Program-made: the position numbers and the translations under genes
Source: a virus
Direction: 5' to 3' (one strand)
DNA: 26,780 bases
Virus record (IMG/VR): IMGVR_UViG_3300030106_002434
Coordinates: 1-26,780 of that record
Part shown: piece by piece, positions 5,450 through 11,783 of the stretch
Layout: each line of letters begins with the position of its first letter
How positions within the stretch are numbered: the first letter of the stretch is position 1
The notes under the pieces: model-generated
Told to the model about the DNA's origin: nothing
Seen by the model: the letters and a program-made list of their open reading frames with translations, nothing else
The model's database searches: none

Positions 5450-5496
5450 AACCCTACCCGCCAACCAACTGGAGAATGCTTTTGACGGGCAGGGTT
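5450..5496. repeat. Inverted repeat, 10 of 11 pairs
   Basis: AACCCTACCCG (5450-5460) pairs with CGGGCAGGGTT (5486-5496) with one mismatch across a 25-base loop. On the minus strand it would be a hairpin in the leader of the putative membrane peptide, ending about 17 bases before its GTG. It lacks a T-tract, so intrinsic termination is unlikely. Confidence 0.4.
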
Positions 5497-5504
5497 CTGG
5501 GAGG

Positions 5505-5539
5505 TTGTCGGAAAAGTTAAGGAGATAAATCGCCGACAA
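5505..5539. repeat. Inverted repeat, 7 perfect pairs
   Basis: TTGTCGG (5505-5511) and CCGACAA (5533-5539) flank a 21-base AT-rich spacer containing AAGGAG. This is a short symmetric element just downstream of the minus-strand gene ending at 5585. It could be half-sites of an operator or a weak hairpin. Nothing else is seen in 5540-5584. Confidence 0.3.
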
Positions 5540-5584
5540 GCCAAGAATCTCAAACGCCTTTGGATTATGCAAGACCCCAGCGGA

Positions 5585-6055
5585 CTAAGTTAGGTACGCT
5601 TGATCGATAGCGTTAAATGCTTTTCGGAACACGTCTAAATCTTCATCGTGGATAGGATAGTCCTTCGCAACAGTGACGCAAACCTTAACCGCATCATCCT
5701 CACCAACCGCCTCCTCAACGCAGAGAGAAACGTCTCTAAGCTTCATTAGGCCAGATGTAAACATGCTTGGTGGCTTGCCGCCCGTCATCCCAGATAGCGC
5801 CGAAGTGTGGTCAACTGTTTTTACAAAGACACCTGCATCTACAAAAATTTGTAGAAGATACTCTGCCGCTTTGTGCTGGGCAACAGTGATCTGACTTTTG
5901 AGCAGCACCTTGTCTATGTGCAACTGATCAGTGACCCTTGCGCGAAACGAGCCGTCCTCAGACTCCTCTAACTGCACGTCATACTGATCATGGAGACCCT
6001 TATTGCCAACGTCATTGATTGGTTCATTACCAGTCCCAGTCGCTTTTCGTTTCAT
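5585..6055 (-). CDS. Hypothetical phage protein, 156 residues
   Basis: Start ATG 6055, about 7 bases after AAGGGGAT, overlapping the end of the primase-helicase gene by 29 bases, so the two are co-translated. The N-terminus is basic and disordered (KRKATGTGNEP). A helical middle (ITVAQHKAAEYLLQIFVDAG) and a C-terminal helix (DLDVFRKAFNAIDQAY) follow. The layout vaguely recalls uncharacterised phage helix-turn-helix-like proteins, but I cannot confirm a family. Position suggests a replication accessory role. Confidence 0.7.
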   Translation of the reverse strand: MKRKATGTGNEPINDVGNKGLHDQYDVQLEESEDGSFRARVTDQLHIDKVLLKSQITVAQHKAAEYLLQIFVDAGVFVKTVDHTSALSGMTGGKPPSMFTSGLMKLRDVSLCVEEAVGEDDAVKVCVTVAKDYPIHDEDLDVFRKAFNAIDQAYLT

Positions 6056-7790
6056 GGTAATCCCCTTGGCTGGTTGATTTTATCTCAGAAACTTCTGGTT
6101 CTATCACACGATCTTGATACCGCCCAGTGACTGGATCATAAGTTAAAGATGCTTGCCCCACTGTACCGACCCATTTGAACCTGCACTTCCAGGAGTGAAC
6201 CTCAATATGCTCCTCTGCACGGTGCACGGTAATCCCGCAATCTGCTTTCGCAAACCAAGCGGCGGAGCCTGAGATGTGATTGCCGTTGGGTATGGGCATC
6301 ACGCCTGAATCGTTAGCTCGCATCTTTGCTGGATGCGCGATAAACCAGATGTGAAGGTCATGGCTCCTAGCAAACTGAACCATACGAGTGAGCATATCCG
6401 ATATCGCTTGATGTTCTTTGTCAGTGTTGCCTTGGGAGATATAATTGTAGGGATCAATCACCAACCCCCTGCACCCTAGCCGCATGACTGCCATCTTGGT
6501 GCGGTCTATAATATTGTCGATTGTCGCCGCTTCGCTGTCCTTGCTTTCCAAGAAAGCAAAGTGGTTGTTGACCCACGCACTCGCGTCAGCGAGTTCCTCT
6601 TTCGACATTCGCTCATGCAGCCCCTGAAAGAAGGGTTTCCTAGCATGCTTCTCCGCGAGCTTGATAATATGCATCGGCGGCGGGTTCTCGAAAGAGCAGA
6701 TAGCAAACTTCCACTGATGCTGCTCCGCAAGATTGACTAGAACCGCGTCTATAAACTCTGACTTGCCTGATCCAGGCTGACCAGTGACCACCGTTAGCTG
6801 GCCCTGTAAGACCGTGTAAAGGCCGTCTAAGCAACTGAACCCCGTGCTAAGGCCACCCATCAAACCCTTGTCATAGAGAAAACTAACGTCTTCTGCGTAG
6901 TCTTTTGCCTGATATACGCCAACCAGTGGAGTCGGTACTGGCTCCTCCACCGCACGGCACAGTTCTTCAGGGCCATGCTTCTGCAAGAACTCGTTGGCAT
7001 CTTTGCAGTCTTCCGGCAGTTCTAGGTGGTAGCACTTTGCTCTGCCCACGCGCCGCATGATCTCTTCACCCAGAGCCTCGCCTGGTTCATCATCATCCAT
7101 TGCCAAAATGATTCTTTCAGCAGACTCAAGGACAGATTTTGATTTCCATAGGTAAGCGAACTTTCTGTCCTCGCTGGGATCTACCCGCCGATTGCTAACC
7201 CTGTGTGGTGCCCCATTCGGTACACTAACGACAACAGTATCAGGGGATCGTTCTATCGCTGAAACAATCGCTAGGCAATCGCATTCGCCCTCAGTGATGA
7301 TAATAGTTTTGGTCTTCTTTTCGTCGGCATGCTCGATGCCCCACAACGTGCCTGCGCTGCCATCTTGAATAAAGTGTTTGCCTTCGACGGACCGCCATTT
7401 GATAGCCTCGTTATCTCCATAAACGAAGCCAACAGCACTGTGCTCGCCTGCGCCGCCGAAGTATTTGGTGCTAGCGACTACCTGATAGCCTTTAACCAGA
7501 TCGGGATCTATCCCTCTGTTGCGTAGGAATGCATCAGCAAGTGCTTTGTCTGATTGTTTGGGCAGGCTGATTGCTTTCACGGGTGCCTTGACGGGTATGT
7601 CCCAATCGTTTTTGGCACTCACCTTGCCTGACATCGTGCAATGCCAGCACTGATATAGGAAAGCATCAGCGTCTTGGTGGACGCTCAGTGTTTTTTCATG
7701 CTTCTTTTTCCTGTCCGGCGAGCAGACGGGGCAAATGTGTCTCCCAACTCCATTAGATTTTATCCAATATTCTAAGTCTTCTTGGTTCAA
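6027..7790 (-). CDS. T7 gp4/Twinkle-type bifunctional DNA primase-helicase
   Basis: A 587-residue replicative primase-helicase, the normal size for T7 gp4. Domains in order: an N-terminal zinc finger (C20, C23, C48, C51; CPVC and CWHC), a TOPRIM primase core (TEGECD near 166-171, DDDEPG from 232), a linker, and a RecA/DnaB-like helicase with Walker A GQPGSGKS (337-344) and a Walker B-like GLVIDPYNY. Catalytic elements look intact. The product should prime Okazaki fragments and unwind the fork. The start is TTG at 7790 with AAGGAG just upstream. A two-codon ATGCTTTGA overlaps that TTG. It sits on the minus strand between RusA-side genes and a small co-translated gene. Confidence 0.93.
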   Translation of the reverse strand: MNQEDLEYWIKSNGVGRHICPVCSPDRKKKHEKTLSVHQDADAFLYQCWHCTMSGKVSAKNDWDIPVKAPVKAISLPKQSDKALADAFLRNRGIDPDLVKGYQVVASTKYFGGAGEHSAVGFVYGDNEAIKWRSVEGKHFIQDGSAGTLWGIEHADEKKTKTIIITEGECDCLAIVSAIERSPDTVVVSVPNGAPHRVSNRRVDPSEDRKFAYLWKSKSVLESAERIILAMDDDEPGEALGEEIMRRVGRAKCYHLELPEDCKDANEFLQKHGPEELCRAVEEPVPTPLVGVYQAKDYAEDVSFLYDKGLMGGLSTGFSCLDGLYTVLQGQLTVVTGQPGSGKSEFIDAVLVNLAEQHQWKFAICSFENPPPMHIIKLAEKHARKPFFQGLHERMSKEELADASAWVNNHFAFLESKDSEAATIDNIIDRTKMAVMRLGCRGLVIDPYNYISQGNTDKEHQAISDMLTRMVQFARSHDLHIWFIAHPAKMRANDSGVMPIPNGNHISGSAAWFAKADCGITVHRAEEHIEVHSWKCRFKWVGTVGQASLTYDPVTGRYQDRVIEPEVSEIKSTSQGDYHETKSDWDW

Positions 7791-7866
7791 AGCATTCTCC
7801 TTGCGAACCGTTGAAAAAAATGATATTTATTTGAGGACGTACTCCACGAAGGCCAGCCCCCCAAAC
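7791..7866 (-). promoter_or_regulatory. Intergenic control region before the primase-helicase
   Basis: A 76-base gap in an otherwise overlapping block. On the minus strand it contains an AT-rich run (AAATAAATATCAT, then seven T) ahead of the ribosome-binding site. It also holds one copy of a 12-base repeat and most of a perfect 17-base palindrome. A regulated start or a processing site for primase expression is plausible. No convincing -35/-10 pair is seen. Confidence 0.35.
7833..7844. repeat. 12-base direct repeat, copy 1
   Basis: GAGGACGTACTC, also found at 7880-7891. Five of its six symmetric base pairs match, so each copy is itself a near-palindrome, as in dimeric-protein binding sites. 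This copy is intergenic. Confidence 0.45.
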
Positions 7867-7877
7867 TTAAAGTTTGG
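7861..7877. repeat. Perfect 17-base palindrome
   Basis: CCAAACTT A AAGTTTGG has 8-base arms around one central base. It contains the stop codon of the minus-strand gene ending at 7867 and lies between the two 12-base direct repeats. It could be a hairpin at the 3' end of that gene or a symmetric protein site. Confidence 0.45.
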
Positions 7878-8193
7878 TAGAGGACGTACTCAGAGAACGT
7901 TCGCAAAGAGCAGCAAACTTCCTTGAAGCCTCCTTGGCTGCTGCTCTCCTCCTTGGGCCAACGTCCTCTTTTAAAGCAAACCTCGCTAATGATTTAATTT
8001 CTGAATCATCAATATTGAGGATGTCTGTGAAGGTTTTTAGCGTGTTGCCCATCAAGAACTGAGCAGACTCCAGCCTGATATCGGCATCTGAGTTACTCAA
8101 ATCTCGAAAAGACAAAGAGACTATCGCCTTTGCCGCCTCAAACGAGTGGCTCAACGGTGATCTCTGCCCTTGGGTTCTTTTTGTCGAGCGCAT
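7867..8193 (-). CDS. Hypothetical phage protein, 108 residues
   Basis: The frame overlaps the end of rusA by 56 bases. The N-terminal 15 residues are basic and may not be translated: a TTG 16 codons in, at LSHSFEAAKAIVS, is an alternative start near the rusA stop. The body is helical (DIRLESAQFLMGNTLKTFTD, then ILNIDDSEIKSLARFALKED). This recalls small proteins near phage replication genes with an 'FL ... L.ID...I' pattern. The C-terminus is Arg/Ala-rich then Ser/Thr-rich. Function unknown. Position suggests replication or recombination. Confidence 0.65.
   Translation of the reverse strand: MRSTKRTQGQRSPLSHSFEAAKAIVSLSFRDLSNSDADIRLESAQFLMGNTLKTFTDILNIDDSEIKSLARFALKEDVGPRRRAAAKEASRKFAALCERSLSTSSTKL
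7880..7891. repeat. 12-base direct repeat, copy 2
   Basis: Identical to 7833-7844, with 47 bases between starts. This copy lies within the last codons of the minus-strand gene ending at 7867. Two identical near-palindromic sites about four and a half helical turns apart, flanking another palindrome, resemble a repressor or activator site pair. Confidence 0.45.
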
Positions 8194-8494
8194 GATAGAT
8201 ATGTTTCTCCTTAACTTGTCGGTCGTTTCGATACGCGAAGCCCTCTAAGCAATCTAAAATCACAGACTCATCAAGATCTGGTCTGCGTGTGCGATAGTAG
8301 ATTGTTATCGTGACTTTCACGTCCTCCTGCATTAGTTCATCCAGCTTTGGGCACTGCTTCTCAAAAGCTTTGACGTAATCAATTGCCTTCTGGCTTTTGA
8401 TGAACCTAGCTCTCCCCGCAATCGTGACCATCCTGCGCGAATTTGCTTTCGATGCAGGCTCACCCATGATTGTGGTATGAAAGATGTTGTGCAT
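8138..8494 (-). CDS. rusA: RusA-family Holliday junction resolvase
   Basis: The 118-residue product has the RusA pattern: a first strand leading into MGEPASKANSRRM, then VKVTITIYYRTRRPDLDESV and LDCLEGFAYRNDRQVKEKHI. The clustered aspartates (RRPDLDE, LDCLEG, YRNDRQV) match the catalytic and metal-binding acidic residues of the family. It would resolve recombination intermediates before packaging. I place the start at ATG 8494 because the first strand begins there. A TTG at 8521 is also open. Neither has a good ribosome-binding site, so initiation may be near-leaderless. It heads the minus-strand block, divergent from the recombination block. Confidence 0.85.
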   Translation of the reverse strand: MHNIFHTTIMGEPASKANSRRMVTIAGRARFIKSQKAIDYVKAFEKQCPKLDELMQEDVKVTITIYYRTRRPDLDESVILDCLEGFAYRNDRQVKEKHIYHALDKKNPRAEITVEPLV

Positions 8495-8515
8495 GGTATC
8501 GCTGGTCGTTATACT
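8487..8515 (+). promoter_or_regulatory. Sigma70-like promoter for the rightward recombination block
   Basis: TTGTGC (8487-8492) and TATACT (8510-8515) are separated by exactly 17 bases. The -10 is one base from consensus. A transcript would start near 8522 and reach the AGGAG ribosome-binding site before ATG 8539. Reading the same bases on the minus strand gives GTATAAC, a possible overlapping -10 for rusA. The gap between divergent genes is the expected place for such a promoter. Confidence 0.5.
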
Positions 8516-8538
8516 TCGCAAGCCAACAGGAGAAAACG

Positions 8539-8892
8539 ATGAGCAAGATAGGAGATTTTGTGATCGATCAAGAGGATCGCGGTTTCGCGGTCTATAATGA
8601 GAGAGATAGGAGCTATGACTTTAGAAATCAAAAAGAACGTGGACATGCAACTGCGAGAACCAAGGGAGTCAATCCCAACCATACCGTGGGATCAAATGTT
8701 TTACAAAGACGCATACGACATCCCCGTAACCGAGGACTCTTTAAAACGGAAGTCCGACGCAATCCGATCAGCCTACAAACGATATCTCGTAAAGGCGGAG
8801 AATCCGCCGCAAAGAGAGTTCTTTATCGGCAAGCAATACGTCGATCACGAATTGGTCGTGCGCGTATATTGCAAAAAAGGCCCGATGCGTGA
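8539..8892 (+). CDS. Uncertain ORF with strong start signals, overlapped by 8615-8947
   Basis: ATG 8539 has AGGAG 7 bases upstream and lies just after the promoter candidate. The first 28 codons read like a genuine small phage protein (MSKIGDFVIDQEDRGFAVYN). From about 8620 the frame becomes arginine-rich and shadow-like, while the +1 frame carries a much more protein-like product. Possible explanations are a short gene that lost its stop, a frameshift joining the two frames, or a leader that couples translation into the next gene. Confidence 0.35.
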   Translation: MSKIGDFVIDQEDRGFAVYNERDRSYDFRNQKERGHATARTKGVNPNHTVGSNVLQRRIRHPRNRGLFKTEVRRNPISLQTISRKGGESAAKRVLYRQAIRRSRIGRARILQKRPDA

Positions 8893-8947
8893 AGATAACG
8901 AACAATCACAATCTGGCTGCACCTATAGTCAAGGCTCTGAGTCGTGA
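8615..8947 (+). CDS. Small phage protein related in layout to 2593-2874, 110 residues
   Basis: Start ATG 8615 directly after an AGGAG at short spacing. An ATG at 8597 is possible but has no ribosome-binding site. The product opens MTLEIKKNVDMQLREPRESI and has a helical middle (LKRKSDAIRSAYKRYLVKAE) and a strand HELVVRVYCKKG. This mirrors the IDKNVP ... VIRVWRV layout of the protein at 2593. The last 20 residues overlap the exonuclease gene and look disordered. Function unknown. Confidence 0.6.
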   Translation: MTLEIKKNVDMQLREPRESIPTIPWDQMFYKDAYDIPVTEDSLKRKSDAIRSAYKRYLVKAENPPQREFFIGKQYVDHELVVRVYCKKGPMREDNEQSQSGCTYSQGSES

Positions 8948-9749
8948 TGACTACACCCGTGGGAATAGCCACAGATCCGTAACTCAACTGATTGACTCAC
9001 CTCGAGTACGCATACTCAGAGAAAGACACTGGGATTCTTTGGAAGAAGACATCAGTGAAAAGCTCTGGAGTGTACTTGGCACTGCGGTGCATAAGGTCTT
9101 TGAAGATCACTCCGGCGAGGATGTAATCAGTGAAGAGCGGCTGTTTGTCGAAGTCGATGGCTGGGTGATATCGGGGGCGATAGATCTGCAAGATGCAGAT
9201 GGCCCTAGTGATTACAAATGCACGTCGGTGTGGGCAGTCATCCACGAAAAGGTTGAGTGGGAATATCAACTCAACGCCTACGCATGGTTGATGAGACATG
9301 CCAAGGGTGTCCATTCCAAGAAGCTGAGCATCATTGCGGTGATGCGGGACTGGAACCGGCGGCAGGCGGAATCAAGCAATGACTACCCCCAGGCACCAAT
9401 CGCTACATTAGACATACCTATGTGGAGTGATGAAGAGCAAGACGCTTTCATGGATCACAGGATAGGACTGCACAAAGATGCTGAGTTCCGCAACCTTGTG
9501 GACGAACGGCTACCTGATTGCACCGACGAAGAACGATGGACTAAGCCATCAACCTACGCGGTTAAGAAGGGTACGAACAAACGTGCGTTACGGGTATTCG
9601 ATTCACAAGATGAAGCACAGTCTTACATCGAACAAAACGAACTGGATAACAAGCACCATATCGAACACAGACTGGGTGAATACACAAGGTGTGCCGGTAA
9701 CTGGTGTCGGGTCGCGGAGTTTTGTGATCAGTGGCAGGAAACCGCATGA
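8889..9749 (+). CDS. Cas4/RecB-like PD-(D/E)XK exonuclease with Fe-S cysteines
   Basis: A 286-residue nuclease. Visible elements are GTAVH (64-68, RecB-family GxxxH motif), SGAIDL with Asp99, DYK at 108-110 (the core D-x-K) and EYQLNAYAWL with Gln127 (the QxxxY motif). Four cysteines (211, 268, 273, 279) are arranged as in Cas4/AddB-type iron-sulphur nucleases: one before a long insert and three near the C-terminus. It would resect DNA ends for the annealing protein encoded downstream. The start is GTG 8889 with an AAGG about 8 bases upstream. It overlaps both neighbours, which are on the same strand. Confidence 0.87.
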   Translation: MKITNNHNLAAPIVKALSRDDYTRGNSHRSVTQLIDSPRVRILRERHWDSLEEDISEKLWSVLGTAVHKVFEDHSGEDVISEERLFVEVDGWVISGAIDLQDADGPSDYKCTSVWAVIHEKVEWEYQLNAYAWLMRHAKGVHSKKLSIIAVMRDWNRRQAESSNDYPQAPIATLDIPMWSDEEQDAFMDHRIGLHKDAEFRNLVDERLPDCTDEERWTKPSTYAVKKGTNKRALRVFDSQDEAQSYIEQNELDNKHHIEHRLGEYTRCAGNWCRVAEFCDQWQETA

Positions 9750-9988
9750 CCGATCCCGATCAAAAGTTTGAAGAACGAGTCAAAGCCTGGGGGAAAAACA
9801 ATCCTTGGTTTACGAATCCAGAAACAGATCTGGAGTTGGAAATGGCAATAGATGCCGCGAATCTCCATACGCAGATTACCGAAGCGCATGGCGTTCCAAC
9901 CACCGAGCAAGGCGTGAATCAGTACCTAGGTTTGATTGATGCAGGCATGCGTAAGGCGTACCCAGAATATGATTGGAAAAACAAATGA
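9746..9988 (+). CDS. Hypothetical protein, 80 residues
   Basis: ATG 9746 overlaps the exonuclease TGA (ATGA) and has AGGA 7 bases upstream. A GTG five codons earlier is a weaker choice. The sequence EERVKAWGKNNPWFTNPETD, and the end AGMRKAYPEYDWK, echo an 'NPWF ... M...PEY' pattern seen in several phage proteins of unknown function. It is placed within the recombination block. Confidence 0.65.
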   Translation: MTDPDQKFEERVKAWGKNNPWFTNPETDLELEMAIDAANLHTQITEAHGVPTTEQGVNQYLGLIDAGMRKAYPEYDWKNK

Positions 9989-10272
9989 TTGAAACCGACA
10001 AGACTGTCTTCGAGAAGATGGTGGGAATTTGGAGTATCACTCAGATACCGCAACTAAAAATGGTGCCTCATGCAGGCAAGGTGACATTTACTTGGGCAAA
10101 AGGCCCGATAGTGGAGATGGAGTTCAAGATGTTTGATTCCCTCGAACCACTAGAACTTGTCACATTCATCGAATTTGAAATAGGACGGGAGTACGGGATC
10201 AACGCGAAGAAGTTTCGTTGCGATCTATCAGGATACTTGGTGCACCCGTTCTCAAGCCAAAGGAGTGGCTAA
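9985..10272 (+). CDS. Hypothetical protein, 95 residues
   Basis: ATG 9985 overlaps the preceding TGA (ATGA). The product is a mix of strands and a helix (GKVTFTWAKGPIVEMEFKMF, then PLELVTFIEFEIGREYG), likely a small alpha/beta fold. Its last codons lie over the ribosome-binding site of the next gene. No family recognised. Confidence 0.65.
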   Translation: MIETDKTVFEKMVGIWSITQIPQLKMVPHAGKVTFTWAKGPIVEMEFKMFDSLEPLELVTFIEFEIGREYGINAKKFRCDLSGYLVHPFSSQRSG

Positions 10273-10273
10273 C

Positions 10274-10951
10274 ATGGCGAAAAACGACGTACCTAAGAAG
10301 GTAATTGAAGTACTCAAGGAGATAGGGCTGACCCCACAACAAGCGGGATGGGATTGTCATGGCACCTATGTCCTGTTGCACAAAGCTCTGGAGAAGGTGG
10401 CTGCACACCGCAAGATAGAGTTCGATGCGCCCCAGATACTGACAGCAAACGTCTCAGCGAAAGAGGTGGTGGTGCTGGTGACAGGGCGCATGGGTGAGCT
10501 GTCCGAATGGAGCATCGGTGAGGCAGCGCCTTACAACAACAAGAACAACTATCCATTTGCGATGGCAGAGAAGCGAGCCAAGGATCGAGTGATCCTAAAA
10601 TTAGTCGGACTGCACGGTGATGCATACAGCCAAGCTGAAGCTGATGAGTTTCAAGAAAGTATGCCCGATCACGTTACCGCTCAACCACAAAGCGAACCAG
10701 AACCAGTAGCACCAGAACCTGCGCCACAAAAGATCGAAAGTCTGGATTGGACTGAGCAGCAAGCGAAGTTTTTCTGCAAGACCTGCATAAAAAATCTGCG
10801 GGACAATACAACTATCGATGGCTTGAAGAGCCATTGGCACAGTTTCCAAGCAGAAATAACCACAGTGCAGTCACACTATCCCGAAATGTTTGAAGAACTG
10901 AAGGCGGCGTTTACCGCCAAAAGAAAAGCCATAGAAGAAGGAGCAAATTGA
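10274..10951 (+). CDS. Putative single-strand DNA annealing protein (recombinase)
   Basis: ATG 10274 is preferred over GTG 10265 because AAAGGAG lies about 9 bases upstream of the ATG. The 225-residue product has an N-terminal half with alternating strands (PQILTANVSAKEVVVLVTGR) and the signature YPFAMAEKRAKDRVILKLVG (93-112). It then runs DAYSQAEADEF, a Pro/Glu-rich linker (about 135-155) and a helical C-terminal domain. The AEKRAxxRxILxL segment occurs in phage proteins I associate with Rad52/Sak-like or RecT-like annealing proteins. The setting, between an exonuclease and an SSB-like protein, strongly suggests that role. The fold assignment itself is inferred. Confidence 0.55.
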   Translation: MAKNDVPKKVIEVLKEIGLTPQQAGWDCHGTYVLLHKALEKVAAHRKIEFDAPQILTANVSAKEVVVLVTGRMGELSEWSIGEAAPYNNKNNYPFAMAEKRAKDRVILKLVGLHGDAYSQAEADEFQESMPDHVTAQPQSEPEPVAPEPAPQKIESLDWTEQQAKFFCKTCIKNLRDNTTIDGLKSHWHSFQAEITTVQSHYPEMFEELKAAFTAKRKAIEEGAN

Positions 10952-11283
10952 TGGCGGATTATGGAAGCGAAAAGAGCAAGGGAGGCTTGTTCATCAACGA
11001 TAAAAGGGAGACCCCAAGGCATCCGTACTGGAGGGGGCCACTTAACATAACGGCAGCGCAAGGCAGACTTTTGGTGCAGCACTTCAAAGCTGGTGCCGAG
11101 ACCGTAGAAGTCAGGCTTGCCGGATGGAAGAATCAAAACGAGAACGGCGATTATATCGGTCTGCAGTTGGAAGTGGAGAAGCCAAGAGATAAGCAGGCAG
11201 TACCCACGCCTCCACCGCCGCCCCCTCCACCACCTCCAGCGCCCACAGGCTTTGATGATTTTGAAGATGATATCCCCTTCTAA
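10951..11283 (+). CDS. SSB-like single-stranded DNA-binding protein with polyproline linker
   Basis: ATG 10951 overlaps the previous stop (TGATG) and has AAGGAG about 8 bases upstream. The 110-residue product begins GGLFINDKRETPRHPYWRGP, like small phage and plasmid OB-type proteins. It continues with strands (AETVEVRLAGWK, YIGLQLEVEKP), a run of ten prolines, and an acidic tip ending DDFEDDIPF. The D-D-I-P-F end copies the C-terminal tip by which bacterial SSB recruits replication and repair proteins. The linker is unusually rigid for an SSB. The expected role is to coat single strands made by the exonuclease. Confidence 0.75.
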   Translation: MADYGSEKSKGGLFINDKRETPRHPYWRGPLNITAAQGRLLVQHFKAGAETVEVRLAGWKNQNENGDYIGLQLEVEKPRDKQAVPTPPPPPPPPPPAPTGFDDFEDDIPF

Positions 11284-11635
11284 ACATCAAGACAGTCGGC
11301 ACGATGAGATGCGCGAGCAGTGCCAGGCGTTCCACAACGCACACCCAGAGGTGTGGAAGCTGTTCGTGCATTTCACCTTTACGATGATACGCAAGGGTTA
11401 CCCGAACTATAGCGTCAACGCTATCTTCGAGCGTATCCGATGGGAGAAAGATCAAGGTGGTGATGGGATTAGTCAGTTCAAGCTGAACAACAACTACCGT
11501 GCTTTCTACGCCCGTCGGTTTATGCGGATGTATCCAAAGCATGATGGGTTTTTTAGAACGCGAGAACTCAAGAGTGTAGATCGACCGGCGACAGAGCTAC
11601 CAGAACTAACACCGAGTTACTTTGAAAATGGATAA
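11267..11635 (+). CDS. Conserved phage protein of unknown function, 122 residues
   Basis: I place the start at ATG 11267, 17 bases before the SSB-like gene ends. The open frame extends further upstream, but those codons merely shadow that gene. The core (FHNAHPEVWKLFVHFTFTMI, NYSVNAIFERIRWEK, FKLNNNYRAFYARRFM, DGFFRTREL) is a pattern I recognise from many phage genomes as a conserved hypothetical, often among recombination genes. Many aromatic and basic residues suggest nucleic-acid contact, but this is unproven. Confidence 0.75.
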   Translation: MISPSKHQDSRHDEMREQCQAFHNAHPEVWKLFVHFTFTMIRKGYPNYSVNAIFERIRWEKDQGGDGISQFKLNNNYRAFYARRFMRMYPKHDGFFRTRELKSVDRPATELPELTPSYFENG

Positions 11636-11783
11636 CTGGCACATGAAATGCTTGGACTGCAATCGTAAAGGTTATCTTCGAGATTTCCCGAAGAAGTGTC
11701 CGTCATGCGGCTCTGGGTCACTGCTGATTACAGATCTGAGGTTTAGAAAAAGGGAGCAAGAGGACAAGAAATGCGAATCGTGA
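11628..11783 (+). CDS. Zinc-ribbon peptide, 51 residues
   Basis: ATG 11628 overlaps the preceding stop by 8 bases. Two knuckles, CLDC and CPSC, separated by about 15 residues, make a minimal zinc ribbon. A basic tail (LRFRKREQEDKK) follows, as in small DNA- or RNA-binding phage peptides. The stop lies 13 bases inside the next gene. Partner and target unknown. Confidence 0.6.
   Translation: MDNWHMKCLDCNRKGYLRDFPKKCPSCGSGSLLITDLRFRKREQEDKKCES

Noticed and set aside
5195-5584. Possible tRNA in the intergenic gap
   Set aside because: No acceptor stem with a T-loop GTTCGA-type sequence or an anticodon stem in the right order could be found on either strand. The inverted repeats there do not form a cloverleaf.
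8997-9017. GAGTACGCATACTC palindrome near the start of the exonuclease gene as a third operator-like site
   Set aside because: It resembles the 12-mer near 7833 only in its outer bases and lies in ordinary coding sequence, so chance is the simpler explanation.
11111-11542. 143-codon minus-strand frame opposite the SSB-like and conserved phage genes
   Set aside because: It lies antisense to two well-supported genes, its residues are shadows of their codons, and it has no ribosome-binding site or family resemblance.
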